A DNA stretch of 64,000 nucleotides from Watersipora subatra (taxonomy: Eukaryota > Bryozoa > Gymnolaemata > Cheilostomatida > Watersiporidae), in the NCBI RefSeq assembly GCF_963576615.1, contig NC_088711.1, forward strand, positions 35,204,121 through 35,268,120. Direction: 5' to 3'. Of the stretch, positions 46,201 through 58,200 are shown piece by piece. Under the pieces are notes generated by a model. The model had not been told where the DNA came from and did not search any database. It worked only from the letters and a program-made list of their open reading frames with translations. Position numbers and translations under genes: made by a program. Every line of letters begins with the position of its first letter. Within the stretch, counting starts at the first letter, position 1.

Positions 46201-49200
46201 GCTAATGCCCGACCAATACAAACACATGTTCTGGGTTAATTAACTATGCTTCAATAAATATACTGTCGTTGATAAAGGTAATGAAATCACATCAATTAAA
46301 TTGTGACCTGCAGTTTTGTGGCCTTAGGAATATGTGTCAATCCCACTTTCGCGAGATCACACAATGCTTGAAATTAATTAGTCTCAGTCATGCTCCTCAA
46401 CATCACAATAGAAAGAGAGGGCTAGTGCATAATAACTCGGAGAAAACATACATGTAGTATGGTGCTTGGAATCTGAGTTATTTATTATAGATAAGTGGTA
46501 AGCAATAAAATAAGCAGTAAGAGTACACAACACCGAATATGAATATTGTGATGTCACAATTTTCGAGTCTGTACTCTGCGTCTCTGTGGCAGTGCTCTGG
46601 GGAAATCCTATAAACATCAACCAATGTCTGTCTCACCATGTCAAACAATAGCTCATTCAAAAGTCAAAACTGATGTATGAAATATATGATACAAAAATTT
46701 TGTTATTTATGTGCTTTGAGGAGTTTGGCAGGTTTTGGGCTCTGCAATGAATTGCTGGTCTTATGAATGGGATTACTCAAATCTACCCATGATTCAGTTA
46801 TTGTAACAGGTTATCTTTCGATGTATAGTTTGGGTTGTAAATTGCTCTTTTTTAGGTGTTTTGCAGATCTTCAACAGAAATACAAGAATCCGCTAAACAT
46901 AAGATTGCCATGTTTGCCAACTTGGAGAGGGAACAAGTAAGTGGAACAATTGATCTGAAATCTTGTACACATGAACTCAAGTGACACATTTCTGCTTGAG
47001 TTCATGTACTAGCATCCGGCTATAAGTGTTACATATTAATAATTGGAGCAATTACTATTGTATAAGGGTTGAATCACACTTGTTAGTGCATCTATCTAAA
47101 CTACTCTCACATCTATGCAGAATATGCAATCAAAAAGTATTTTTCATTTTAAATAATCATTTTAAGAATATCCAACTCCCAGCTTCGTCGCAACAAAATC
47201 TCTAAAGAATCAAATTTAGAACAATCCTTGTTTGCTTAAATATAATAGCATTGGAGCTGTTGCTGTCTTGAGTAGAATATGAGATGGTAGCAAAGAAACA
47301 AAATCTTTCAGACGACTCGGAGTTTGCTACAAGCAATTTGCTTTAGCTGGCTCAGGTCTTTGTGATTTACTTTTGCTTAATAGGAGGATAATAATTGTAT
47401 AGAAGAAAGTGCAGGCCTCTGCTTTCTGGTTACGAGTATTCTGTCATCGAGATAAAACTATCCGTTACATTTTTAGCATGAGTTTTTCAATTGTAGTAGC
47501 AGTTGGACTTAATATAAACAGAATAGTTGATCATTCATATTTTAGCAATGTGCTGCTAAAATATTTTGGTCTATTGTGCTTGCTGCAATTTTATATGTTG
47601 AAATAACTTATAACTTGTTGCCAGATATATTTACCCTATATTAACAAATAAACATTACAGTAATACTTCAACTTACGAGTGCTCCAACGTACGAGAAACT
47701 TGAGATACGAGCCAGCTTTTAAGCAAGTTTTAGCACTAACATACAAGCCATGTTTGAGATACAAGCACGTGAGTCAGTTGCCAAGTATGCCGGAGGTGTT
47801 TTATGACAACAGCATCACTCTGTATTTTTCAACTGCTCAGGTTATACTTTTGTACCGTGTTTTTTGTGCGCGATTTTCAGTGCAGATTTATGTGAATTAA
47901 AAGTTCTGTGCGTAGACCGAAAGTTTGCCAGTAAAATGAAAGATAATGCAAAGAAAAAGCAAATGGTAACAATTGATATTAAACGGAAAATTATTGAAAA
48001 ATATGCGAAATGTGTATGCGTGATTGAGCTAGCTCAGCAATATGACAGAAATACATCCACAATTATCAAACAGAAGGATTATATTCAGGGCATTTAGTTC
48101 GCAAAAGGACTAACCGTAGTTTCTAAACGGCGAAGCAATCTTCACGACCCCTGATGGAGAGACTGCTCAGGCATGGGATAAAAGATACCTAAACAATTGG
48201 CCGGTTACAGCGTAACTGAAATGATGCTATGTGAAAAGGCCGGTGCTATCAATCAAAACTATAAAAATAGACATTTTGACAAGTTGGCTAGTGGTCGTAC
48301 ATTAACCCTTCATGACGACACCTGTGTTCGTCCTAATCGCAACACGTTGAAAGGGCGACAAAGGCAAACGTCCTTAGATACCGTAAGTTTATCTTAAAAC
48401 GGCCGGCTAGTCGTGAAAGCGAAACAAAGGAAAAATTAGCTAACCAGCAAGAAACTTCAAACTATGAACGCCGAAGAAATTTTAATTACGTTATGTTGAA
48501 AATGAAAGTTTGCTTTTAGGTTTGCTTTTAAGTTTGTCTTTTAAGACTTTGATAAAATCCAGATTTATCAAAGTCAACTAGTAATGAAGGTAAGTAGTAG
48601 TAAAGTAATATAGTACTCATATCTCCCTCTCTGGCAAATGCTAGTGTTAGCCGCTATTGTATGTATTTAATTTTACTTTTTAATTAATCACATTTCCTTG
48701 CATTATTTTTTATTTGTTGCTTTTTGAAAGCATGTGGTAAGTTAGGACAATAACCAACATGCTCTTTCTGTTACAATATCTTGTTTTGAGTGATTTATTT
48801 GCATTTTTAGAGTATGGAAACCAATCAATATATATTTAATTGTTCTATATATAAATAAATTGCACCAACATGTGAGTAAATTGACATACGAGCTGTCTCG
48901 GAATGCATTAAGCTCATAAGTCGAAGTATGACTGTAAAAGGCTGTAGTTGCCAGCTCTCAAATGTATTAATTGTGCAAAATCTAGGTTGAGAGACATAAA
49001 TTTAAATTTTTTTCAAGCGTACAATAAACAAAAAAGGTATTTATTATGTAACTCGCCACTTACTACTCGCATACGAGGGGCGATCGTAAAGTTCCAGGAA
49101 TTGTGTCAGTACACAAAAACCGTTCATCGTAATTACCTAATTTAATCTGTCCCCTTCGAAGTAATCGCCTGAGCTTGCTATGCACTTGTCCCATCTGTGT

Positions 49201-52200
49201 TTCCACTGATCCATGCAATGCTGGAAATCACTTTCTGTGAGGCTTCGGAGTTGTCTCGTCACATTTTCTTGAATAGTTGGTATGTCGTCAAATCTTTCAC
49301 CTTTCATTGTCAATTTGATTTTGGGGAATAGGTAGAAGTCACATGGTGCTAAATCAGGTGAATAAGGTGGATGGTTAAGCACAGTCGCCTTTTTTTTTGC
49401 CAAATACTGACGTACCATCTATGAGGTGTGAGCCGGAGCATTGTCATGGTGTAGGTACCAGTCACCTGAGAGCCACAAATCTCGACGTTTCCTTCTGATA
49501 CTGTCTCTAAGTCTTATCAGAATGTCTTTGTACACATGCTGATTCACAGTTTGACCATGTGGCAGAAATTCAGAGTGTACCACACCTTTAATGTCGAAAA
49601 ATGTTATCAGCAGCGTTTTTACATTTGAGCGAGACATTCTAGCTTTTTTAGGCCTAGGAGAGCCAGGGGATTTCCATTGAGAACTTTGTGATTTGGTCTC
49701 TGGGTCATATCCATAGACCCAACTTTCATCCCCAGTCACAACTTTTGAAATAAAGTCGGGATCTTGTGTTAAAGCATCTTTTAGTTCGATACAACAGCTA
49801 ACTCTTTTTTCTTTTTGGTCGTCAGTGAGTAGTTTTGGTACCATCTTTGCAGAGATCCTTCTCATGCCTAAATCTTCAGTAAGAATAAGATGACGTGTAC
49901 CATAAGAAAGCCTACTTTCTGCTGATATTTCCCGTATAGTCAATCGCCTATCTCCCATCACCTGCTGCCTCACAAGGTCTGTGGCAGTTGTGGTCCTTGA
50001 AGTTGCCGGTCTGTCTGCCCATGCGGTCATCATCTTTAGTACTTGTTCTTCCCTCTCTAAATCTTTTGTGCCATTCATAACAGGCTGTTTTCTTAGGGCA
50101 GAGTCTCCATAAGATATCCGCAACATTTGGAGCATCTCAGCATTGGACTTTCCAAGTTTTACACAAACGCGTTGTTCTTCTACTTCATTCATTTTCGAAA
50201 AATCCGACGAACGATAAAAAATGACCTTGACATTGCCTACTATAACTTCATTGCGGGTGCTCTGACAAGCGTAAAACTTTGGCTATGGGGAAACCCCTGC
50301 TGCTTAGCAACATGGAACAATCAAAACAACTGCACACGGTCTTATATTTGACTAGGAAAACGATTCCAGGAACTTTATGATCACCCCTCGTATAAGCACC
50401 TTTAAATTCCTTCTACAGTCATACTTCGACTTACGAGCTTAATGCGTTCCGAGACTGAGCTCGTATGTTAATTTGCTCGCATGTTGGTGCAATTCATTTA
50501 TATATAGAACAATTAAATATATATTGATTGGTTTCCATACTCTAAAAAATGCAAATAAAACACTCAAAACAAGATATTGTAACAGAAAGAACATGTTGGT
50601 TATTGTCCTAACTTACCACATGCTTTCAAAAAACAACAAATAAAAAATAATGCAAGGAAATATGATTAATTAAAATGTAAAATTAAATACATAGGCCTAC
50701 AATAGCAGCTAACGCTAGCATTTGCCAGGGAGGGAGATATAAGTTATCCTTCATTACGACAGTTGACTTTGATAAATCTGGATTTTATCAATGTCTTAAA
50801 AGACAAACTTAGAAGCAAACCTAAAAGCAAACTTTCATTTTCAACTTAACGTAATTAAAATTTCTTCGGCGTTCATAGTTTGAAGTTTCTCGCTGGTTAG
50901 CTAATTTTTCCTTTGTTTCGCTTTCACGACCAGCCGGCCGTTTTAAGATAAACCTATCTAAGGACGTTTGCCTTTGTCGCCCTTTCAACATGTTGCAATT
51001 AGGACGAACACAGGTGTCGTCGCAAAGGGTTAAGGCACGGCCACTAGCCAACTTGTCCGAATGTCTATTTTTATAGTTTTGATAGATAGCACCGGCCTTT
51101 TCACATAGCATCGTTTCAATTACGCTGTCACCGGCCAATTGTTTATCTTTTATCCAATGCCTGAGCAGTCTCTCCATCAGCGGTCGTGAAGATCGCTGTG
51201 CCGTTTATAAACTATGGTTAGTCCTTTTGCAGACTAAATGCCCTGAATATAATCCTTCTGTTTGATAATTGTGGATGTATTTCTGTCAAATTGCTGAGCT
51301 AGCTCAATCACGCATACACATTTCGCATATTTTTCAATAATTTTCCGTTTAATATCAACTGTTATCATTTGCTTTTTCTTCGCATTATCTTTCATTTTAC
51401 TGGCAAACATTCGGTCAACGCACAGTACTTTTAATTCACATAATTCTGCACTGAAAATCGCGCACAAAAACACGGTACAAAAGTATAACCTGAACAGTTG
51501 AAAAATACAGAGTGATGCTGTTCTCATGAAACACCTTCGGCATACTTGGCAACTGACTCACGTGCTCATATCTCAAACGTGGCTCGTATGTTAGTGCTAA
51601 CACGTGCTTAAAAGCTGGCTCGTATCTCAAGTTTCTCGTACGTTGGAGCACTCGTAAGTTGAAGTATTACTCTATAGGCTTTTGCTTGAAGCTTCCTTAA
51701 TTTCTAGCCATGACCCATACATGTATCCCGAGTTCCTGCAATGTGATACAGCCGCATGCACAATCTTAACTGATTCATATACAACAATATTCTATGTTAA
51801 AACTTGTGGAAGTCTTTTGTCATACTCATACATTTCTAAGTTATAAAATCGTATGTTGGCTTCTGAAAGTAGTCTTTTGGACAACTACTTCTGTTCAATA
51901 AAGATTATAGTGATTCATAATTAATCCAACATTTTCTTGGTGAGTCAGTCACTTGAGAGTCTTCAAGTGTAATCTGTACATGACTGCCTGTGAGTAAACT
52001 GAGGTAACTTCTTTCTAGCTCCATGTGTAAACAGAATCATTCTGTACAGCAGTTTAACCTAGTAGTGCGTGAGTGCGTGGTAAATGTCCTGCAGCGAATC
52101 GACTCGCACTGCCTAAGATTGGATCATGAACATTTGCTCTGAAAGCCACTTGATCACTTGCGAGCGTGAATTTTGTCCCAATCACATAGCATACATAAAA

Positions 52201-55200
52201 AGGATAGAATGGTTTGAAGCATAAGAATTATATCGTATCCACCATATCCTTTCGCTAGGTAGTCTGCGTGAGAGACTGCGCATCCGTGTATGAGGTGCCA
52301 GGGCTATTTGAAGAGCAGAAAATTATGTCTGTGTTTGACAAACGCCTAAAGCTAGGACTCTCCTCGCCATCCCAGCCCATGTTCATGATGTCCAAGTGGA
52401 AGGAACTTGCTGAACGGTATTTCAAATTTTATCAAATATATTTCTTATTGATTACTAGTCTTTTAAAACACCAACAGTGTATTGGAGAGTTTTGTCTGCA
52501 TCTTTTCTGTGAATGGTATATTGTTTCCTAACAGGAAGTTCTAAAATGTTCATGTGTCGAATCTTTCCATGTCTTACATTTCTCATTCGAAATCAGATGT
52601 TAACGACTGAATCGACTGGTTGTAGAGTAGAACGATGTGATGCGCGGCAGTGAGGTATTGTTCAGCACGCTGTCGCTGAACAAATATGTTGTTTTTTTTT
52701 TCATATTTGTTTGTGGGAAGGTCGTTGCTAAGATATCAGCATACGTTAAACATACTCTGAGAACAATTACTAGCTCTAACAGTGATGGAGTATAGTAATT
52801 CTATTTGCATTTGATTATCTGTAGTATTTTTATAACACATACTTACAAAAATGGAGGGTGACAGACACCTGCCTAGTTAGAATGTTTCCTTAAATTAGAT
52901 CAGGCGTCGAATTTCCAGTAAATGTTACAGATATTATTGATTATTGATATTATTGATACTAGTATCCAGGCAGTTCAGTGTGCTGTGACAGATCGTAAGC
53001 TCTAATAATACGTAGAATTCTTTTGGAATCTGAGTGGGTGGATGATTGGTGTAGTTAGAGTGTCGGTCTGTCACACTGAAAGTTGTCAGTTCGAATATGA
53101 AGTATTATGCTATCACTTTTCCCAACATTCAACAGTAACTTACGAAGAACGAAGCCGGCTCTTATTATAGCAAAGATTAGAAAGTATTCTCAAATTTCTG
53201 TTACAATCATCACCAATATCTGCACTACCCATGTGTATAGCCAGGCTCTCTGTTTGTTACTTTGGGCACCATTGGTAATAAGCAAAGCCATTTGAGCTAA
53301 ACTCGTTATGACCTTTCTTGTCATTCCTATTGGAAATTGGGCTGCTTTGAATCGCTGTAGAGACCAGAGACTTCACAAGGATGTACACATCTGTTTAGTT
53401 GGTAAATACACATCTTTGGAAGATGCCTACATCTCTGTCAGCAAAGCCTTGAAGCATGCTTCTCTCTACTGCCAGTATAAACTACAACTAAAGGTACACT
53501 GCATGTGCTCAACTAAACGCACTAAATACTAGTGCGTGTGTGTGATGGTTTACCGTATCCAGTTTAGGCTGAACAATACAAGTTTATGCTTTTAAATGCG
53601 GCTGATGGTACTCTTATTAGATGCTTGTGATAAAGGCAATTTGGTATACTCTGTATTACAGGCTCAATACTAGATTTTGGTCGAAGTTAAAATATTTTTC
53701 ACTTGTTTCGAAGGCAAATCTTTTGCTTGGTTTGACTAGATTGAACTTGGCTCAAATAACAACATGAAAAGGGTGAAAAATGTTCTTATTCGTCAGCATT
53801 TAGTCTCTCATTCATATCAGTAGGTAGATACAATGATGTACCTTTGTACATCATTGTATCTACCTATTTGTATATCATTGTACAATATCCCATGATACCC
53901 TTTTGGTATTCATGGGATATTGATCTCAGTTCAACCTGCCTCCGTGTTATGAGTATTTGCTCTCAGTTCAACCTGCCTCCCTGTTATGAGTATTTGCTCT
54001 CAGCTCAACTAGTCTCCATGTTATGAGTATTTGCTCTCAGCTCAACCTGCCTCCATGTTATGAATATTTGCTCTCAGCTCAATTTGCCTCCATGTTATGA
54101 GTATTTGCTCTCAGCTCAACCTGCCTCCATGTTATGAATATTTGCTCTCAGCTCAACCTACCTCCCTGTTATGAGTATTTGCTCTCTGCTCAACTAGCCT
54201 CCCTGTTATGAGTATTTGCTCTCAGCTCAACCTGCCTCCGTGTTATGAGTATTTGCTCTCAGCTCAACCTGCCTCCATGTTATGAATATTTGCTCTCAGC
54301 TCAACTTGCCTCCATGTTATGAGTATTTGCTCTCAGCTCAACCTGCCTCCATGTTATGAATATTTGCTCTCAGCTCAATTTGCCTCCATGTTATGAGTAT
54401 TTGCTCTCAGCTCAACCTGCCTCCATGTTATGAATATTTGCTCTCAGCTCAACCTACCTCCCTGTTATGAGTATTTGCTCTCTGCTCAACTAGCCTCCCT
54501 GTTATGAGTATTTGCTCTCAGCTCAACCTGCCTCCGTGTTATGAGTATTTGCTCTCAGCTCAACCTGCCTCCATGTTATGAATATTTGCTCTCAGCTCAA
54601 CTTGCCTCCATGTTATGAGTATTTGCTCTCAGCTCAACCTGCCTCCATGTTATGAGTATTTGCTCTCAGCTCAACCTGCCTCCATGTTATGGGTATTTGC
54701 TCTCAGCTCAACTAGCCTCCATGTTATGAGTATTTGCTCTCAACTCAACTAGCCTCCATGGACCTTTGAGTTAACACAAAATATGAAGTTATCCCAATCA
54801 AAGCAATTTCACTTTAGTATGTGGAAGCTGATGACTTGATTGAGGAGACAAAAGCTTCAGATCCAGTGAAATATCACCAGGCCTGGCAGAGTCTGTGCAG
54901 TGCCAATGGTATCATCGTAACTGGAGGCTTTGGTATCAGAGGACTTGAAGGGAAGATGCTGGCCTGTCATTGGGCAAGAACTAGGAATGTGCCTTTCCTC
55001 GGTGAGTTAAAGAGGCTTAGGATTCTACAGGTGTTAGTTTTCCAGGTGTATCGTATTGATACTGTTCAGCAGTTTGTTTTATCAAAGCCCATAACTGGCA
55101 AGTACTGCTGTCAAATGATGTTCGGTTCGGTTGGGACACGCCACATATTCTTCTCATCGGTCGCCACCATCTTATTATAGTGGTACATGGTTACTTGGCA

Positions 55201-58200
55201 CTTTTCAACTATTTGACCTCAGTTCTCGTTTTTATTAGTTATGAAAAGTAAATAGTAACTGTATTCAGTAATGGGTAAGTTGACTATATATACTAATATT
55301 ATACTAATATATACATGTATATATTAGTATAATATTAGTATATATAGTTACTTTACTTTTATATATATACATGTATATAAAGTTATTATGGTAATTGTAT
55401 TTTATTACCGATGTTACATGAACTGCTCAGGTGCCCCCAAATATCAGATTATAGCTGATCCACAAAAATGGTCAAGCTTTTGAGGAGCACCCACATGAAT
55501 GAAAGTTGCTCATAAGATAGTAATAAAACTAATCCTACAGCGAGCGCCATAGGTTGTGAGTCGGTACGCGTTAGCTGGATTTCTGTATGCAAACAAAAGA
55601 TGCGGATAGCATTACTTATGTGAAACACTACACAACCATGAACTCTCTTTATACATGTATATTAAAGGTAGAGTAGACACTGAAATTTATATTGCATAAG
55701 TATTCGAAAAAGAACAAATATTTTTTTTAGTTATTGAACTATTCAGTTTGTTATTCACTGCTGAATAGCTCAACTAAATAGCTATTCAGCAATTTAGTTG
55801 AGCTATTCAATTTTATATTTAACTTCTCAGTACTCTTTTGTGCTACACGCAAGTTTGCATAGTCAGTTCTAAAATTTATTGAGATTTTCAATTTTTAGTT
55901 TATCAGTGACAGTTATATCAAGTGCCGATAAAGTATTCTGAAGAGGTAATCTTGAACTTGTACAGTCATACTTCAACTTACGAGCTTAATGGGTTCCGAG
56001 ACTGAGCTCGTATGTCAATTTACTCGCATGTTGGTGCAATTCATTTATATATAGAACAATTAAATATATATTGATTGGTTTCCATACTCTAAAAAAAGCA
56101 AATAAAACACTCAAAACAAGATGTTGTAACAGAAAGAACATGTTGGCTATTGTCCTTACGTACTACATGCTTTCAAAAAGCAACAAATAAAAAATAATGC
56201 AAGGAAATTTGATTAATTAAAATGTAAAATTAAATACATACAATAGCAGTTAACACTCACATTCGCCAGGGAGGGAGATATAAGTTATCCTTCGTTACAA
56301 CAGTTGACTTTGATAAATTTAGTTTTATCAAAGTGTTAAAAGACAAACTTAGAAACAAACCTAAAAGCAAACTTTCATTTTCAACTAAACGTAATTAAAA
56401 TTTCTTCGGCGTTCATAGTTTAAAATTTCTCGCCGGTTAGCGAGAAATTTTTCCTTTTTTTCGCTTCCACGACTAGCCGGCCGTTTTAAGATAAACCTAT
56501 CTAAGGACGTTTGCCTTTGTCGCCCTTGCAACATGTTGCGATTAGGACGAACACAGGTGTCGTCACAAATGGTTAACGCACGACTACTAGCCAACTTGTC
56601 CGAATGTCTATTAAACAGTTTGGATAGATAGCGCCGGCTTTTTCACATAGCATCGTTTCAGTTACGCTGTCACCGGCCAATTGTTTGTCCAATGCCATCA
56701 GCGGTCGTGAAGATCGCTGCACCGTTTAGAAACTATGGTTAGTCCTTTTGCGAACTAAATGCCCTGAATATAATCCTTCTGTTGATAACTATGAATGTAT
56801 TTCTGTCATATTGCCGAGCTATCTGAATCACGCATACACATTTCGCATATTTTTTAATACTTTTCCGTTTAATATCGACTGTTATCATTTGCTTTTTATT
56901 TGTATTATCTTTAATTTTACTGGCAAACTTTCGGTCTACGCACAGTACTTTTAATTCACATAATTTTGCACAGAAAATCGTGTACAAAAAACACGGTACA
57001 ACAGTATAACCTGAGCAGTTGAAAAATACAGAGTGATGCTGTTCTAATAAAACACCTCCGGCATACTTGGCAACTGCCTCAAGTGCTCGTATCTCAAACA
57101 TGGCTCGTATGTTAGTGCTAAAACTTGCTTGAAAGCTGGCTTGTATCTCAAGTTTCTCGTACGTTGGAGCACTTGTAAGTTGAAGTATTACTGTAGTTAA
57201 ACGAATGATTTTTTAGTGAGTTGCTTCAGGTTTTAGTCACAAATTATTTTTCTCTTCTTTCACACTGATTAACAGTCTGCTTCACATAAATCCTAACAAA
57301 GAATGCAATGTTTTAGCTTGTATATGTTTACTCTGGGTTACATTGATTTGTATTCCAACATTATATCGGTAAAGATACACCAAAACTTTGATATATGAGT
57401 TTTGTTGACTCCTTGGTCAAGCTTGTACATCTACTCCGTATGTCAATAGAGTTAATCTAATTAAATATGACCATTCCAGGCAAAAAGTGTATCTCCAACA
57501 TTGCGAAATGTGTATGTCTTTGAATGAATACTTATATATACCTACTATTCGGACTATTAGTCGCTACTGTTTTCTCGTGATTTGAGCCATGCGGCTTATA
57601 TAAGGGTGCGGCTAATCTGTGGCTGTTTCTTTTGCTGCTAGGGCGCATTAACCAGAATCTTCGGTTAGTGCGCATCTAGCGGTGAAAGAAAATACGAAAC
57701 AGTGCCTAATGGTACAGGTTACACTAGGTTAAAAAGCGTCGGTTAATATGAAACATTGCCGTTAGGCAGTTTCGTTTTAAACAGCAAAGTTGCTGCCACG
57801 TTAAAAAGCACCGTCCTGAGTCCTGCAGCCAATACAAAAGGTGTGGCCTATGTATTGTTTTATTATCGTTTTTTGTAAAATAAAGCAGATGCGGTTTATA
57901 TAGGGATGCGGTTTATATAGGGGTGCGGCTTATATAGGGGTGCGGCTTATAGTCCGAAAAATACAGTATTTGAATTCCAACGTATCATAAAAACAAATAT
58001 AGACAAAATATATTATTGACCTTGCCTTAGTGACAGATGAACTTGTCTCATGCATGTTGAGGAGAAAGGCTTGAAGGGGACACACTCGTAATATCGTGTG
58101 GCTCACTCGTAATATCGTGTGACGCACTCGTAATATCGTGTGACACAGTCATAATATCGTGTGGCACACTCGTAATATCATGTGACACACACGCAATGCC

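Larger units (their letters stand above)
46937..52258 (+). other. CTPS intron 5 with transposon cluster
   Basis: 5.3 kb. It holds Tigger copy A (47658-48934, plus), a mariner (49074-50390, minus) and Tigger copy B (50416-51672, minus). The flanks 46937-47657 and 51673-52258 show no recognised content. Confidence 0.85.
53494..54817 (+). other. CTPS intron 7
   Basis: 1.3 kb, mostly a 37-bp minisatellite preceded by two adjacent hairpins. Confidence 0.9.

Noticed and set aside
53844..54026. Frame running into the 37-bp array
   Set aside because: It starts within the hairpin and ends within the array; artefact of repeat.
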